A stretch of 64,000 bases of DNA from Sinohyriopsis cumingii. Lineage: Eukaryota; Mollusca; Bivalvia; Unionida; Unionidae. The stretch covers positions 126,851,928 to 126,915,927 of the forward strand of contig CM068838.1 of NCBI GenBank assembly GCA_028554795.2, in the 5' to 3' direction. A program made the position numbers and the translations under genes. Position 1 is the first letter of the stretch, and each line of letters opens with the position of its first letter. This document shows, piece by piece, positions 44,460 through 57,232 of this stretch. Under the pieces are notes generated by a model that was not told the origin of the DNA, ran no database searches, and saw only the letters and a program-made list of their open reading frames with translations.

Positions 44460-44776
44460 GCTAATTCCAAAATCAATTCTACCGTCTCTGTGTGCATGTA
44501 TATGCCTATGTATGCTTTTGCTCTTCCAAATATGTATTCATTTTAACTCTTTCTAACCTACGTGAAAAAATTGTGTATTTATAATTTTACATAAGATTAT
44601 CTATCGACATATGGGTTGTAAGGTGCCGAGAGATACAAAGAAAACAAATGTTTCAATATATATAATGTGATTTTTTTTTCTTCTTATTAATTTGCTCATG
44701 ATGGGATAATATATTTGGGGCAAGCTCAAATCTTCCAAAGGCAAGATCAATTTTCTTTTTATAAAATTTGTAAACC

Positions 44777-44778
<2 letters not shown>

Positions 44779-44830
<52 letters not shown>
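44779..44830. repeat. (AT)n microsatellite
   Basis: About 26 AT repeats. Confidence 0.97.
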
Positions 44831-44832
<2 letters not shown>

Positions 44833-45044
44833 TGTGTTCGTAGGTGATTTATAATCCTCCTTTAGCGAAAACATTATTTCTAATAAGAGAGAATGGAATG
44901 GTATCATCATGCATGGTTGTATAATTTTATGATAAAATGTACACTAAATGTAAAACATTCGTCTTGAATTTATGTATTAAATAGAATAATTTACATGTGT
45001 GCTCATTTATTTTTTTACATACGTTGCTACGTTTGATTGCATGT

Positions 45045-45169
45045 CTATCCGTCTGTCTGTATGTCTGTATGTTTGTCTGTTTGTCTGTCTGTCTGTATGT
45101 ATGTATGTATATATGTATGCATGTATGTATGTATGTATGTATGTATGTATGTATGTATGTATGTATGTA

Positions 45170-45222
<53 letters not shown>

Positions 45223-45256
45223 ATGTATGTATGTATGTATGTATGTATGTATGCAT
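45045..45256. repeat. (TCTG)n/(TATG)n/(TG)n compound microsatellite
   Basis: TCTG-rich start, long TATG runs on both sides of a central (TG)n at 45175-45206. All six frames appear open through it only because of the periodicity. Confidence 0.98.
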
Positions 45257-46979
45257 GTACTTTTAATTCAACATGCTTGAGCATTCTCTAACAATTAGTT
45301 ATAAAGCTTTCCAAATTATGTAATATGTGCATTTACAGAACGATGATTATGGAAATTATGTAAACAAGGAACTTTTTTGATCACTTTGTTACGTCTAAGG
45401 ACAGGACAAAGACTGAACATGTCTTGGCTTCGTTTCGATGTACCAGCAGGCTAGACTTTATTAACAGATTCACCTTAATGCATTCTCTTGTTTTTTTATC
45501 AGTAGTTTCCTTAATATGAATATTCATGCAATTTCCAATGCATTTCACTCCTTTATAGTTATTTTTTCTTCTTTTTTACATAAATAAATGATATGTAAAT
45601 AAATGTTTTGTCTCTTTTTTTTCTTCTTAATATTGTTGTCCTCATTCTTCATGACTCATAACGTCATAATTCTTCATTTAAAAATAATTACATAGTTAGG
45701 GTTTTTAATCTAATCGAATGCTAATCTTAACAGTATAATGAGATAATCTTAACAGTATAACAAAATCCTAAATGTGGGCTGAGATTTGTTTTCTCTACCA
45801 ATCCAAGAATTGCATTGTTTCTTCTTAATATCAAAATTATAATGTTATATCTGCTGCGTTTTCTTTCGTAGTTATTCCTCATTCGACTGGCGCATCGAAT
45901 GCCCGGACTAATCAATACATTTTATGAGTCTTACTCGTGTATTATGCTTGTTCCCGACCCAGATCACTGTTATTTTCTCTATATAGTCTCTCCAGTGTGA
46001 GCCAGTTGATATACAACATATGTATTACGAATCTAAAGGTCTTAAGTAGTAGAAAAGAGCAAAAGCCATCAAGCTTAGTAAAATTCAAGAATTAATTAAT
46101 TTCCCTAGAATATAAAAGTGAAAACTGTAAAGAGAAATTACGCAATTGCGAATTAAATCCCAAGAAATCCACACATTTCTAGCACAAGTCTTAATGGTTA
46201 ATGTTCTGATTAAATGTATTGTTATTCCAAAATAAATACAACGCCGTTATTGTTGATGTGCCAGTGATGGCATGTGGCTTAGTAATGTGCAAACAATCTT
46301 TTGTTGAATCACAATAATACAACCCAACAATATATCGCTATAAGTCCAAGTCTCTATTTCCAGGAATGTAAATTTTTGGGCACTTTGTATTTCCAGAGAA
46401 GAATAACTTCAATTAAATAATTTAAATAAATAAATTCCAGGGCAAATGAAAAATGGATACAACAATACAACTGATTCTGCTAAGATCTTATTGCACAAAG
46501 AATAATTTCTAGACGAACAAGTTTATATAATTCTCTACTTGACCTCAGGTCACAATTTTCGTTTTCTTAAAACTATTACCTAATGAAAAATTTCATTCTG
46601 GAGAGTTCCACATGTTTACAAGATAAAATCTTAGTTGTTATTGGAGGGTCTGTTACTACAATTATAATATATAATGTGTTAAACAACAGGTGGACCCGAC
46701 ATTTCATGTGGAATTTCCAGTGTTCTGGACTAAGATTGAAATAAACATGTTATTTGCAAAACAAAAAATAATGATTTGTTCAGGTAGAAAGTTAATTTAA
46801 TTTCGGACAATGTCAAGTCCAAAATATAATTATCCATATCGTATAATGAATAAAAGCTAACAAACGATGCAAATTAAATATACATAACATATGCTGATCT
46901 ACAATATTTTCTAAAAATTAATTCACTGTAAATTTTATGACTTATATTAAATGGTGTTATTTTAGATGCTGTGTCGTAA
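45257..46979. other. Non-coding stretch
   Basis: AT-rich unique sequence. No gene or element supported. Confidence 0.45.
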
Positions 46980-47240
46980 ACCAAAGAGCATGCCATGGTT
47001 CACAGATGTCACTTCCGGGCACGCTCCACTCATAGATTACTCAATGTGCGTTGACGCCAAAAGACACACAGCCAGTCGTGCTATAATCCACCTATTCAAA
47101 AGACTAAACAATCGCCTTTAATTCGATATCGAGAATGCATAAATCTAAGCCATTGATCCCCACCAAGGGAAGAGAGGAAAATATTCTACAAATAGATTGT
47201 GACTATATTCGAGTGTAAGGACCCGGAAATAAAACTTTTC
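46980..47240 (+). repeat. Unknown interspersed repeat, copy A
   Basis: Shares 'gcataaatctaagcca', 'gagaggaaaatattctac' and 'gactatattcg' blocks, in order, with 51940-52260 and 54080-54345, and a trailing 'acccggaaat'. Non-coding, roughly 250 bp. No tRNA-like promoter and no terminal repeats were found. The family is not one I recognise. Confidence 0.6.
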
Positions 47241-47645
47241 ACCTGAGTCCTATCAGACTAACCTATATATTACCGATTTTTGTCAAAGTATTATATTTCA
47301 ATGCCACGCCTATTTCAGCTTTCTTCACGAAATCTTAATGCTGTTAAGTGCAAGCAAGATGTGAACACCTGTCGGAAAGAGTGTAATGTTGGTGTACAGC
47401 AGGGTGCAATTGGTCCAAATGCTATAACTTTCTTAAATATAGGAATTATTCAGTGCGGTAGAAGCGTAATTGTAAAACAAGATAATTTCTTCTTTTTTGT
47501 AGATGCAAGAACTGATTTTCATTAATATATCTAAACCATTTCAACAATGGACAAAAACTATAACAGTACTATACTACTAAATTAATAAATGTGAGCCATT
47601 CAGTTTCACAACACTCAAGTTTATCGTTTCGTTTGGCTAATTCAT

Positions 47646-47656
47646 ATATATATATA

Positions 47657-47701
<45 letters not shown>
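47646..47701. repeat. (TA)n(TG)n microsatellite
   Basis: A short TA run followed by about 19 TG repeats. Confidence 0.97.
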
Positions 47702-47703
<2 letters not shown>

Positions 47704-48179
47704 CGAACCCACTGGCCGAAATCATTCCAGAGCTGTTTCAAAGTCCAAAAAAAGGAGGATCTAACGTTTCAGGTGAATCCATAAAATGGACGTTATTATT
47801 TTTTGTTATTTCATGTATTGCTAGAAAAGTGTTTGTTGCAAGAACCCTAAACAGTAATTTATACTGAAACCAAAACTTAGATTAGATTCTTTTATAATTT
47901 TGTATATTAGGGCAAAATACATTGTCCATTTGATTTCACGGAGTTATGGATCCCTGCATGTTGTAGAAAGTTAGTGCTAACATTATATATTTCATTTCCT
48001 TTGCGCCTTTAAAGGAATTGTCAATTATACTGGACAATATCGTCTATAAATTGTTTAACTTTTTTCAAATCATTTTTTGCTAAGAAAAAGTAAATACACC
48101 CTTTAGACTATAATATTTCCAATATGCTTTAGGGCTTCAATAAGGAAATATGAAAGAGTCGTTGAAATGAACATTTTAG

Positions 48180-48480
48180 CGAATATGATATAAGAAATAA
48201 AAACAGCATTCCAAAATAAGTTATCAACTTCTTCTATGTTCCTTTCTGTGTAATTGATGCGAAATTCGACCACTGAGTCAATATTCTTATTTTGATGTTC
48301 TGAATCATCCAAAACCAATGTTAACTCATCTGCATACTGAGAAATTAGAAATTAATTTTCATCTCTATTAATACCATTTATGTCTTTATTCTTTGTAATC
48401 ATTAATAACAGTATCTCTGCACAGAGTAAAAACAAATAAGGTGAAAGGGGATCGCCTTGTCTGCATCTTCTCTCTCTATA
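48180..48480 (-). pseudogene. L1/Tx1-type reverse transcriptase scrap
   Basis: On the minus strand, GCRQGDPLSPYLFLLCAEI (about 48470-48415) is followed, after a stop, by ISQYADELTLVLDDS (about 48350-48305). These are RT motifs 4-5 of L1/Tx1-type LINEs with the catalytic YADD changed to YADE. Only about 300 bp is recognisable. A 3' truncation, a 5' truncation and at least one stop make it inert. Confidence 0.78.
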
Positions 48481-49416
48481 TATATATATAATAATAAAAA
48501 ATAAGAGAAAGAAGATTACGTCTCTCTGAAAATACGTTTGAACTAGAAAACATCATTAAATTTGTTTTAATAGATTCTGAAATAAGCATTTAAATAGAAA
48601 AAATAAAATTGAAATAAAGATAAAATATAATTTTCAGACGTATTTAAACATGAACTTGACAAAGTTTAAACATTAAAGTTAATGAATTTACGATATTTAA
48701 GACACGCGGTAACTTTGGTCTGTGCGAAAGCACAATAGCTCACATTGATTTTAGAGGGAAAATGTAATATGACTGTTTAAAGGTATACAGGTGCATAATG
48801 TAAACAAACAATAACAAGTGCTGTGTTCCGGATATGTTGTAGCAGGTACTCAGACAATTGTTAACATAGATAATCTCATAGATAATCTCGCACTCTAATT
48901 TACCATAGTGATTGACTAGTAACAAGTTTTAGAGCAAACATGCAAAGTTATATAATGTCAGTATCCATAAAGGTGATCCTGTAATAAAAACAACACCTTC
49001 CGGGAAGCTATACCTTACTGAACAGTATTTTTTGATTTTTCTCGTGAAGACATTAAGCCATGTCTTTGAGGTACTATATATTAGTGTGATAGTGTCAGCT
49101 AATCCTGGTAACTTTAGCTGGGTACACTGGGTATGTCTTAATACGGCATTGGTTTCACCACACGACTGTTGGAGAGCATCCATGCTAACCCAACTCTTTC
49201 GCTGTTTCAAATACAAGGCTTGATTTGAAAACGGGTACCATGTGATGTTTTCTCTCACTTACCTGAAGTTAAACTGATCTAGATATGGAATTTTGAAATA
49301 ACATTAGGCGTGGAACTACAGGCCAAAATAAACCCCCAATAAACTTGATATAGTGATACATAGAAACATAAAGCAATATATATATGTATTAAAGAGACTA
49401 GTCATCCACAAACTAT
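48481..49416. other. Non-coding stretch
   Basis: AT-rich. No gene supported. Confidence 0.4.
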
Positions 49417-49423
49417 AATGTAA

Positions 49424-49425
<2 letters not shown>

Positions 49426-49467
<42 letters not shown>

Positions 49468-49777
49468 TTTTGATTTTTAACGTAGCTTTAACAATGTTTC
49501 GGTTATATCGCTGCGATGTCTAAAGTGTGACAGTTTATATTGATGCATAGCACTGGGGCATAATGCTGCAGACATGTAGCATGATGTCCCACTCAGTCAC
49601 ATTATCCTGAAACCAGGCCGACCAGTCCTAACACTAACCTCTTAATGCTGAGCGCCACGCGAAGCAGCTGTAAGTACCATTTTTGTAAGTCTTTGGTATG
49701 ACTCGGCCGGGGATCGAACCCACGACTTCTCGCTTCCGAGGCAGACGCTCTAACCATTAGGCCACCGGAGCAGTCAG
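49426..49777 (-). mobile_element. SINE family 1, full-length copy with (CA)n tail and target duplication
   Basis: Read on the minus strand: tRNA-like head ('gctccggtggcctaatgg', B box 'gggttcgatcc'), family body, and a (CA)n tail that appears as (GT)n at 49426-49464. The 9-bp duplication AATGTAATA flanks the whole unit (49417-49425, 49778-49786), so the dinucleotide tract is part of the insertion. Confidence 0.88.
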
Positions 49778-49786
49778 AATGTAATA

Positions 49787-51939
49787 TAATATTATGCAAC
49801 AACACTGCACTCTGTAAAAGTAATATATTAAAATATTCTCTCTTAAGTTAGCCAATTCACGATGGAAATACATTTTTGGGATATTTCAAGTCAATACAGC
49901 CAATTACGTTCCTAACAGACCAACTATCGGTACAAGCAGTGCATCAGACGTAAACAAAGTGTGAACATCTGATCAAATCAATGCTAAATAAGATTGGCAT
50001 TTGCTCGTGTGGGTGATATAACTATGCATGTATTAAGCTCATGTTCACAAAAGTTTGTTCAAGTGATCAATTTGAAAATTTTGGTGTATTTATAAGAGTT
50101 TTGGTTAACAATTATTAATTATAATGGTTTATTAGAATACGATATCAGCTGATGCTACAATACTGCCCTCAGTTCGTTGATTTCTCATTCAAAATTCTCA
50201 ATAAAACGGAGTGCATTTTGTTTTAGACTTACTTCATTTTACTGTTTCTTTAATCCATATAAATAATGCATTTGCAAAAAGAAAGAAGTGTTTTTATGTG
50301 TATTTAATTCCCCCCCACCAGGTGTATATGTTTGTACTCTTTTATAAAAAGAAGTTCGATCCGAAATTTATTGAAAAAAACATTTTTTATGGTGTATTTG
50401 TTCCCTAGTGTTATCTAAAGAGTAGTTCATCCGATCTAGGTTTAATTCCTAGTCTGAGTCTCCTACCCTTGTCTTTTTTACAAATGACCTTTGCCAGAGG
50501 TCCCCTACGTCCTGTGTATGCTATATGTGTCATGCTTTATTGTTTGTGTGCTATAGATTTGTGTATTAGGACGGCAAGTATATCAAATTTCTCCACGAGT
50601 TTCCTGCATCTTCTTTTTTGTTTTTGAAAATTTACATTTAATTTAGAATTCCTAATTGGAAGGGAAACGGTTTCATTACTACACTTTGTGATGGACAGCC
50701 ACGCCTTGAATTAGGTTCCGCATTTTCTTTATTTCACCCACGCTTCTCCTAAAAGGGGCACAAGCATATCCATCAATTTATTTGGCCTAAAATTGTCTAT
50801 TAATGATAGTTATATAAAAAAGGAGTCGAGAAGGAAAACATATATAGGGACCCAAGGACCTACATTAAGTGTTTCCCCTGTGTTGTTGGTCTCTTTGTCC
50901 ACGTCTTACGCACATGTTTTTCCAAGACTCTTCCAAAGGCCTGTCCACTTCGCGTTGCGCCATGTGACATAGCATGACGTCTACGCCTCGTACTTCTACC
51001 ACGCGTAGGTTCATTGTCCCTTTGTATTATAGAAGTCCCTATTCTGTTAATTAGTTTAGTAATAATAGCAATCTAATTTTTGGGGGAGTGAGGGATGAAG
51101 TGAGGGCTCCAGACCGCGCACTGGCAATGACATACCCTTAACTGGTAGCAAACCGAAGCCACCTACCCATCACCCTCCTCCAATGATTTGATTCTATCCC
51201 TGTTTTTGATCTAAGATTTTTTAAATTAGTTTAATAATAATAGTAATACTAAATAAATACTAAATTTTATAATATTAATAATTATTAGTTCTATTTTCCT
51301 ATTCACTTATATTTATTTTGACGTTTTTCATTATCTGACAGGTTAAAATAGTTTAGTAGACAGACTGTGCGGGTTGTAGCATACAGTTTTCAGTAATACC
51401 ACATAATTGTGTTTATCGAAAATTATCATAACAAACAGTGTAAATGACCTGCAAGCACAATATAAGCTAGAAACATGTATTCATGTGTTTTGAATAAAGG
51501 TCTCATTCTGACTTAAAAAGGTATATTTTCGGAACAGAATTTGAAAAGAATTGCAATCTTTGAACTTTTATATGGTATAGAAATAAATATATAATGAGAA
51601 TAATGAGAACCAATCGCACTGTACACGTACAGATTTTGGGCAAAATTGTCACACTGCCAATTTTTATAACAGTTTAATTTAAATTTTGATGACAAATTTA
51701 ATTGTTTTAATTATTTTCTTTGTTTTTTTTTTTAAACTTCACAACTTTATGTTGCTATCTCTAATAATATACATGACATTCCAATTTAAAGTTTTAACAT
51801 TAAAACGTTCACAGTACTGTAGTCACATAGTTTCTAAATTTGTTGTCAGTAATGGAACTTCCATCATGTTCGAATCCTATCAAATCATATATTTATCTGT
51901 TTTTTTTATGAGCTCACGGTGAAACGTTTGTCATACAAT
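49787..51939. other. Non-coding stretch
   Basis: AT-rich unique sequence with a few C-runs. I recognise no gene, RNA or mobile element. Confidence 0.4.
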
Positions 51940-52260
51940 GTTTTGGGTGGGTTAGGTTGCGGGAAGCTGAGCTGTAAACAAAACAACTTGCTATGGGTTG
52001 CAAATTTCACTACCGGCCAACCATCATTGCCAAAAAGTCATTGTGCACTGTCGCCAAAATACTAACGGTCAGTCACACCGCAATGATCATTTTCTAAAGA
52101 ATAAACATTTTGTTTTAAATCAATACCAAAAAATGCTTAAATCGAAGCCACGGATCACCACCGGAGAGAAACATATTCTGAAAATAAATTTTGACTACAT
52201 TCGTAAGTACTACTATGGTAGTAATAATTGTGAGCTGAGTCCATTCTGACCACGGGGGTT
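51940..52260 (+). repeat. Unknown interspersed repeat, copy B
   Basis: Shares with copy C (54080-54345) 'gctgtaaacaaaacaa', 'gggttgcaaatttc', 'catcaataccaa' and 'gcttaaatc' blocks in the same order, and with copy A the 3' half. Non-coding. Confidence 0.65.
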
Positions 52261-53162
52261 CGAAATGGACAGGCTGAACATCAATGCGCATATCTTAAAT
52301 ACGCTTCTTTTAGGATTGCAGTTCTTCAATTTCCTAAAACAGTGTTTGTCTGCGCATGTACCGGAAGGTAGGAATGTACAAATTTTGTTGTATTGCCTGC
52401 GAAACTCTAACACTGATGAACAAAGAGAAGGAATATCTTAGTGGCTAATCAATTTAGGAATAGTACTTTAATTGTTATAAATTTCCAGTCACACAAAACC
52501 TGTTACACAGAAATTCACTGACCTTGATAAAAATGGTATCGATACCTTCTCTCTCTTAATATAATATAATTACGGAACTGATAAAAGTCACACATTTGAT
52601 GCATAGGTTTTCTTTTTCTATAATTTAAAGAACGATCGTTAAATAGAATTACAATTGAGAGCAAAGTAAAAAATGCTGGCACATGGAATAGGGTTACAGT
52701 TAATATTTCCAGTTCAGTACCCACGAATGTAGTTCTAGTCTATTTTTAGAACATTTTTTCCTCTCTCATTTTCGTGGTGATAGAAGAGTTTTATTTATGC
52801 ATTTTTGGTAGGGATTTAAAGGTAACTATTTATTCTTGATAATATGAGCTCAGGGTGTTGTTGTCTGTGTATTTCGGCGACCGTGCACAGTGAGTAATAA
52901 GGCCTTGGTGATGATCCGGAAGTGAAATATGTGTTCTGTTTACATGCTTTTATGTTGACAGTCCAGCATCTCAAAAAAGAGCAGGTCACCCTTTGACAAG
53001 AACTTCACCGTGAAGTCATCTTTGAAGGTATTTTAGATTAACATATGATTTGTATTGATTGTCACACAGTGGAAAGGTCAGTACTGAGAAACAAATGTAG
53101 AGAACATATAGCAAAATTAATTGCGTTATATATCCACATGTCAACATTAACAGCATCGTCCT
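52261..53162. other. Non-coding stretch
   Basis: No gene. A 'ccggaagtgaaata' motif near 52917 resembles the 3' end of the unknown repeat. Confidence 0.35.
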
Positions 53163-53175
53163 ATCTTACACATGA

Positions 53176-53493
53176 ACCGCTCCAGTGCCAAAGCCGTTAT
53201 AGCGTCCGCCTCGGATGCGGGAGGTCGTGGGTTCGATCCTCGGCCGAGTCATACCAAAGACTTACAAAAATTGTACTAACAGCTGCCTCTCTTGGCGCTC
53301 AGCATTAAGAGGTTAGTGTTAGGACTGGTCGGCCTGATGTCAGGATAATGTGACTGGGTGGGACATCATGCTGCACGTCTGCGGCATGATGCCCCAGTGC
53401 TATGCATCACTAAAAACTGCCACATTGCAGACATCGTAGCGATATGACTGAAAAATTGTTAAAAGCTACGTTAAAATCTAAATCACAAATCAC
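53176..53493 (+). mobile_element. SINE family 1, full-length copy with target duplication
   Basis: 318 bp. The head 'accgctccagtgccaaagc' has a B box 'gggttcgatcc'; the body matches the other copies; the tail is 'aaatcacaaatcac'. ATCTTACACATGA (13 bp) is duplicated at 53163-53175 and 53494-53506. Confidence 0.9.
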
Positions 53494-53511
53494 ATCTTAC
53501 ACATGATGGTA

Positions 53512-53762
53512 GGGGCCCCGAGTGGCCGAGTGGTCTAAAGCGCTCACCGTTACGGATCACTGCCATCTCACCTCTGTCTGCGTGGGTTCGAGTCTCGGAT
53601 TCGGCCAATGTGGATATGTGAGACAGCTTGCCAGTAGCTTCTCGAGGGTCGGTGGTTCTTTCCGGGGATTTCCCGGTTTCTTCCTCCACCATTAATACTG
53701 GCCGCCATGTATAGCCTATTGCGTGCTGAAAAATGGCGTTAAACCCTACAACAACAAAAACA
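53512..53762 (+). mobile_element. SINE family 2, full-length copy with target duplication
   Basis: 251 bp. tRNA-Ser/Leu-like head: A box 'tggccgagtggtctaaag', B box 'gggttcgagtctc', with a long variable-arm-like spacer. The tail ends 'aatggcgttaaaccctac' plus (AAC)n. ACACATGATGGTA (13 bp) is duplicated at 53499-53511 and 53763-53775. It was inserted into the right-hand target duplication of the neighbouring family 1 SINE. Confidence 0.9.
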
Positions 53763-53794
53763 ACACATGATGGTAAGCTGAAAGGGGAGACAAC

Positions 53795-53965
53795 TTTCAT
53801 TGCCATTGACAGGCCTCAAATATTTTTTTCTTTGCTATTTCCGGCCACAGATCACAATTATTTTTATTGCCATTGACAGGCCTCAGATCCCAATTATTTG
53901 TATTGCCATTGACAGGCCTCAGATCAGTTTGTTTTCGTTGCCATTGACAGGCATCATACCACAAT
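53795..53965. repeat. ~44-bp tandem repeat, four units
   Basis: Units of 'ttgccattgacaggcctcag' followed by 'atcacaattatttttat'. The second unit is diverged. Confidence 0.85.
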
Positions 53966-54079
53966 TCTTTTTCTTTTTATATAGTCTCAATATTTGTTTG
54001 TCACTACTAAACTTTCCAGTATGTCCAAATCGTAATAATCGTATCAATTTCAAATATCTTCAAAAATGAACGGAAAGTG

Positions 54080-54345
54080 ATCGTCTGGTCATAGATTGTC
54101 CGACATTTTCCGGAGAGGCTGGACTGTAAACAAAACAATGATCAGTGGGTTACAGATTTCCCCACACAGACAACCACACCAGATTGATCAAACTCTTCAG
54201 AATAAAGGATTTTCTTTACATCAATACCAAGAACGCCTAAATCTAAGTCATGCGTCGCCACTAAACGAGAAGAAAATAAAATGCTCTAAAAATAGTCTGC
54301 GCTGATATGCGTGGGTATTGACCCGGAAGTAATAATTGTGACCGA
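54080..54345 (+). repeat. Unknown interspersed repeat, copy C
   Basis: Same block order as copies A and B, ending 'acccggaagtaataattgtg'. Non-coding. The family lacks a recognisable promoter or termini. Confidence 0.65.
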
Positions 54346-55745
54346 AGTCGATAAAATTTCCTCTCCAGGGTTTTTGAGAACAGTGATATATGGGAAGGTT
54401 TAGAGCAACGTTTTTTGCTCTACAACGTTCACAGTGGACATACATATTAATTTCTTACCTTAATCGTCATGTAGTTTGTATCACTATTTGGAAAACCATG
54501 TACTGTATAAAGCAGACATCTAATCAAAATGACTGCATCCGTGTCTTTATATATAGAGCTTGAAATAGCAGAGTACTCGATTTTACCTGTCCTTGAAAAA
54601 TAAGAACGAATTTTCGACATGCGTACATGACTAATTTATAAAACGTACACTGATAAAATTGAAATATAGATAAAGGAACAAAGGAAAAAAATTGTTTGCT
54701 CAACTTTCGAAATATATTTTAAATATTAACTTCTGAAATTCAGAAAGAGAAAACAGCTATGCGGAGCTAGAAGCCCCTTACGATGTGCACAATAGAAAGA
54801 AGACATAACTGATTCTCATACCCAAATCAACCCCATTATTTACATATCACAATAAAGAAAGCTATATGTTCTTTCAACCTCTCAACCTCCCTTGCGATAT
54901 ACACTTTTTGCTAACATGGATTACTAATGGGGAATATCAGCAGAATTGTATATCTGTTCGAAAAGTGAGATAATAGTGCAGACTGATTCAAGTCCTTATT
55001 TTTCAGCCATGTTGAAATTGCCGATTTGCCTCTAATCCACTTCACACACATCTCAAAATGAAATGCAAAGTATTGATTTTGTCACAGCAGAAATAGATAG
55101 ATATCAAGAATGGTATAAAATTGTAAACGCTAGTTTGTGTCCACAGCTTGCGTATCGATGAATCAATTAATGTTACGTTACTGTCATAAGAAATTAAAAT
55201 AGTGGTGTTCGACCTAATGCAACGAAGATGCGTCTGCCATACATTGAAACATTGGTTTGGGTCGTTACTATTTGTAAAATGGTTTTACCGGAAACTCCAT
55301 GCTAGAATGTGCTTCTTTGGCAGGACGAAAATAGTTAGACTCACTTTTGAAAATTAATTTTACCAGTTTTTAGCTTTTGAAACGAATGATACCGTAAGCA
55401 GTAGAGTGGAATATCAGGGGTCGAAAGGATTCATTTTTTAAGCGAGTCTGAAGTTTAAACTAACAAGGGAAATTTAACATTGGGCCGCCATATTTTGCGA
55501 CATCGTGTATACAAGAGCGCCGCCATCTTTGAGGATTCTGGAGACAAGAGAAAATACTTTGTTAGAAATATCAATAGGTTTATCCTTTATAATTCTTGTA
55601 TGAAGCCCAAGATGGAGAGTTTGAGAAATGTTGGCTATTATAAATTTAAGATTATCGCTTAGAATTCTCTTCTTAAGTTTCTGTCAGCAAATTGCATTTC
55701 AAAAACATAATGCGTATCAAGTCAGAAGAACATTTTCATTCATCA
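54346..55745. other. Non-coding stretch
   Basis: No gene recognised. A G+C-richer patch at 55470-55640 has 60 open codons but no similarity that I can name. Confidence 0.4.
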
Positions 55746-56215
55746 GTTGATGGCAAATGTCAGTTTTCTCACTAATGTGTATTCTATTGTAACAGTAAAA
55801 AAGTCTGTTTTCTCACCAAATTGTGTGTTATTGTAAGAGTTAAAGTTAATTACTACACCACCACACTAAAACGGGTGCTATTGCAAATATACAAGTCAGT
55901 TTCTTCAGTACAATGTGTGATAGTGTTATAGTCAGTTGTTTTCCTCACTGTGGTGTATGATACAGAGAAAATCGGTTTTCTTTCTTCAATAGAATAGGTG
56001 ATATTGTAGCATTAAAAATCACATTCTTTACTAAATTTGTCTGCTGCTGCAACAGTAAAAGTCAGTTCGTTTACCTCACTAAACTGTATGATACTGCGGC
56101 AGTAAAAGGATGTAAAACACATTTTTTGTTTGCTTAAGTAACAATAGAAATCAGTTTCTGCATTAATATTGGTGCTCCTACAATGGTATATAACACATTT
56201 TGTATTTTCTAACAT
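55745..56215. repeat. ~46-bp highly degenerate tandem repeat
   Basis: Recurring 'gtcagttttctcactaa' and 'tgtgtgatattgtaacagt' blocks in strongly diverged tandem order. Confidence 0.7.
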
Positions 56216-57232
56216 TTGTCAATTTTAAGCAAACATGCTATAGAACACGATGTTCAAAAACAAACAAGACAGGCATTAGTTTAGCGTACTTTTATATAAA
56301 TGTAGTGATATTCATTATTTAGTTTTCAAAAGTGAAAAACGAAATTTCATTAAAAGTATATACCGTGTATTTTGTACTTGTTAGTAAAATAATGTGTGTC
56401 TGTCTATAAAAGAAAGCCTATCATACACAAGCAGGTAGGAGTACTTACACACCGTTTACCCATAAACATGCGTATATACTCTCACACAAGAAGGTATATG
56501 GGCTTTAGTTTGTTGAGTAATGTATATAGACATAAATTGACATACACCTCTTAGATTGGCAGTGAAAGAATAGTTCCTGTTTCTAATTACGTGGCCAAAA
56601 TGGCCGTTGGATTTTAAAAAGAATATGGACGTGACAATAATAGCTGCAACTGACAGTCTTCAATTCCTATTAGAACATGTACTGCTACAAAAGAAGAAAT
56701 GCACTTAAAGATATTTTAAAAAGAAAGAAGATAAAAGTAGAAGAAAAAAGGACTTTTGTTAAGAGTTTTGAAATTTAACTTATTCAAGAGAATGTACTAA
56801 AAACGAGTTTGTATGCATTGATTTGATCCTGGTTGCAGGGTATTTTGTTGTTGTTTTTAAAGTATGGATACGATATTAAAAACACCTGTTCATACACACA
56901 TTTTTTATAATGAAGTGATTCTCTTTTTGTCTCACTTGGTAATCCTTCGAGAGTTGAACCTCTTTTCGATTTCAGCGGGCTAAGGATAAAGTCAGTTGTT
57001 TTTTAAAAGATTTGCTCTCTCTCTCTCTTTTTATTATTTCATACCTTTTTGTCTGGTCTGTTGATAAGAAGGTGGCGTATTTGAACAGTACGTGTACTGT
57101 TAGCATGAAAGCTATATAGACCCACTGCATGATGTTAACCCCCTCAAGATGATGTCCGTTGCTTCTAACAATGATATGCCCTTGGAGGCGTAAATATCAA
57201 CTACAGACCCATAATGTTTAAAGGCTTATGGT
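56216..57232. other. Non-coding stretch
   Basis: No gene or element supported. Confidence 0.4.

Noticed and set aside
44927-45291. Several overlapping 80-110 codon frames on both strands (Tyr-Val-Cys-Met and His-Thr-Tyr-Ile repeats)
   Set aside because: All are products of TATG/TG microsatellites without stop codons in any frame.
53514-53600. Possible true tRNA-Ser/Leu gene
   Set aside because: A and B boxes are present, but the acceptor stem does not close, and the sequence continues into a SINE body bounded by a target duplication.
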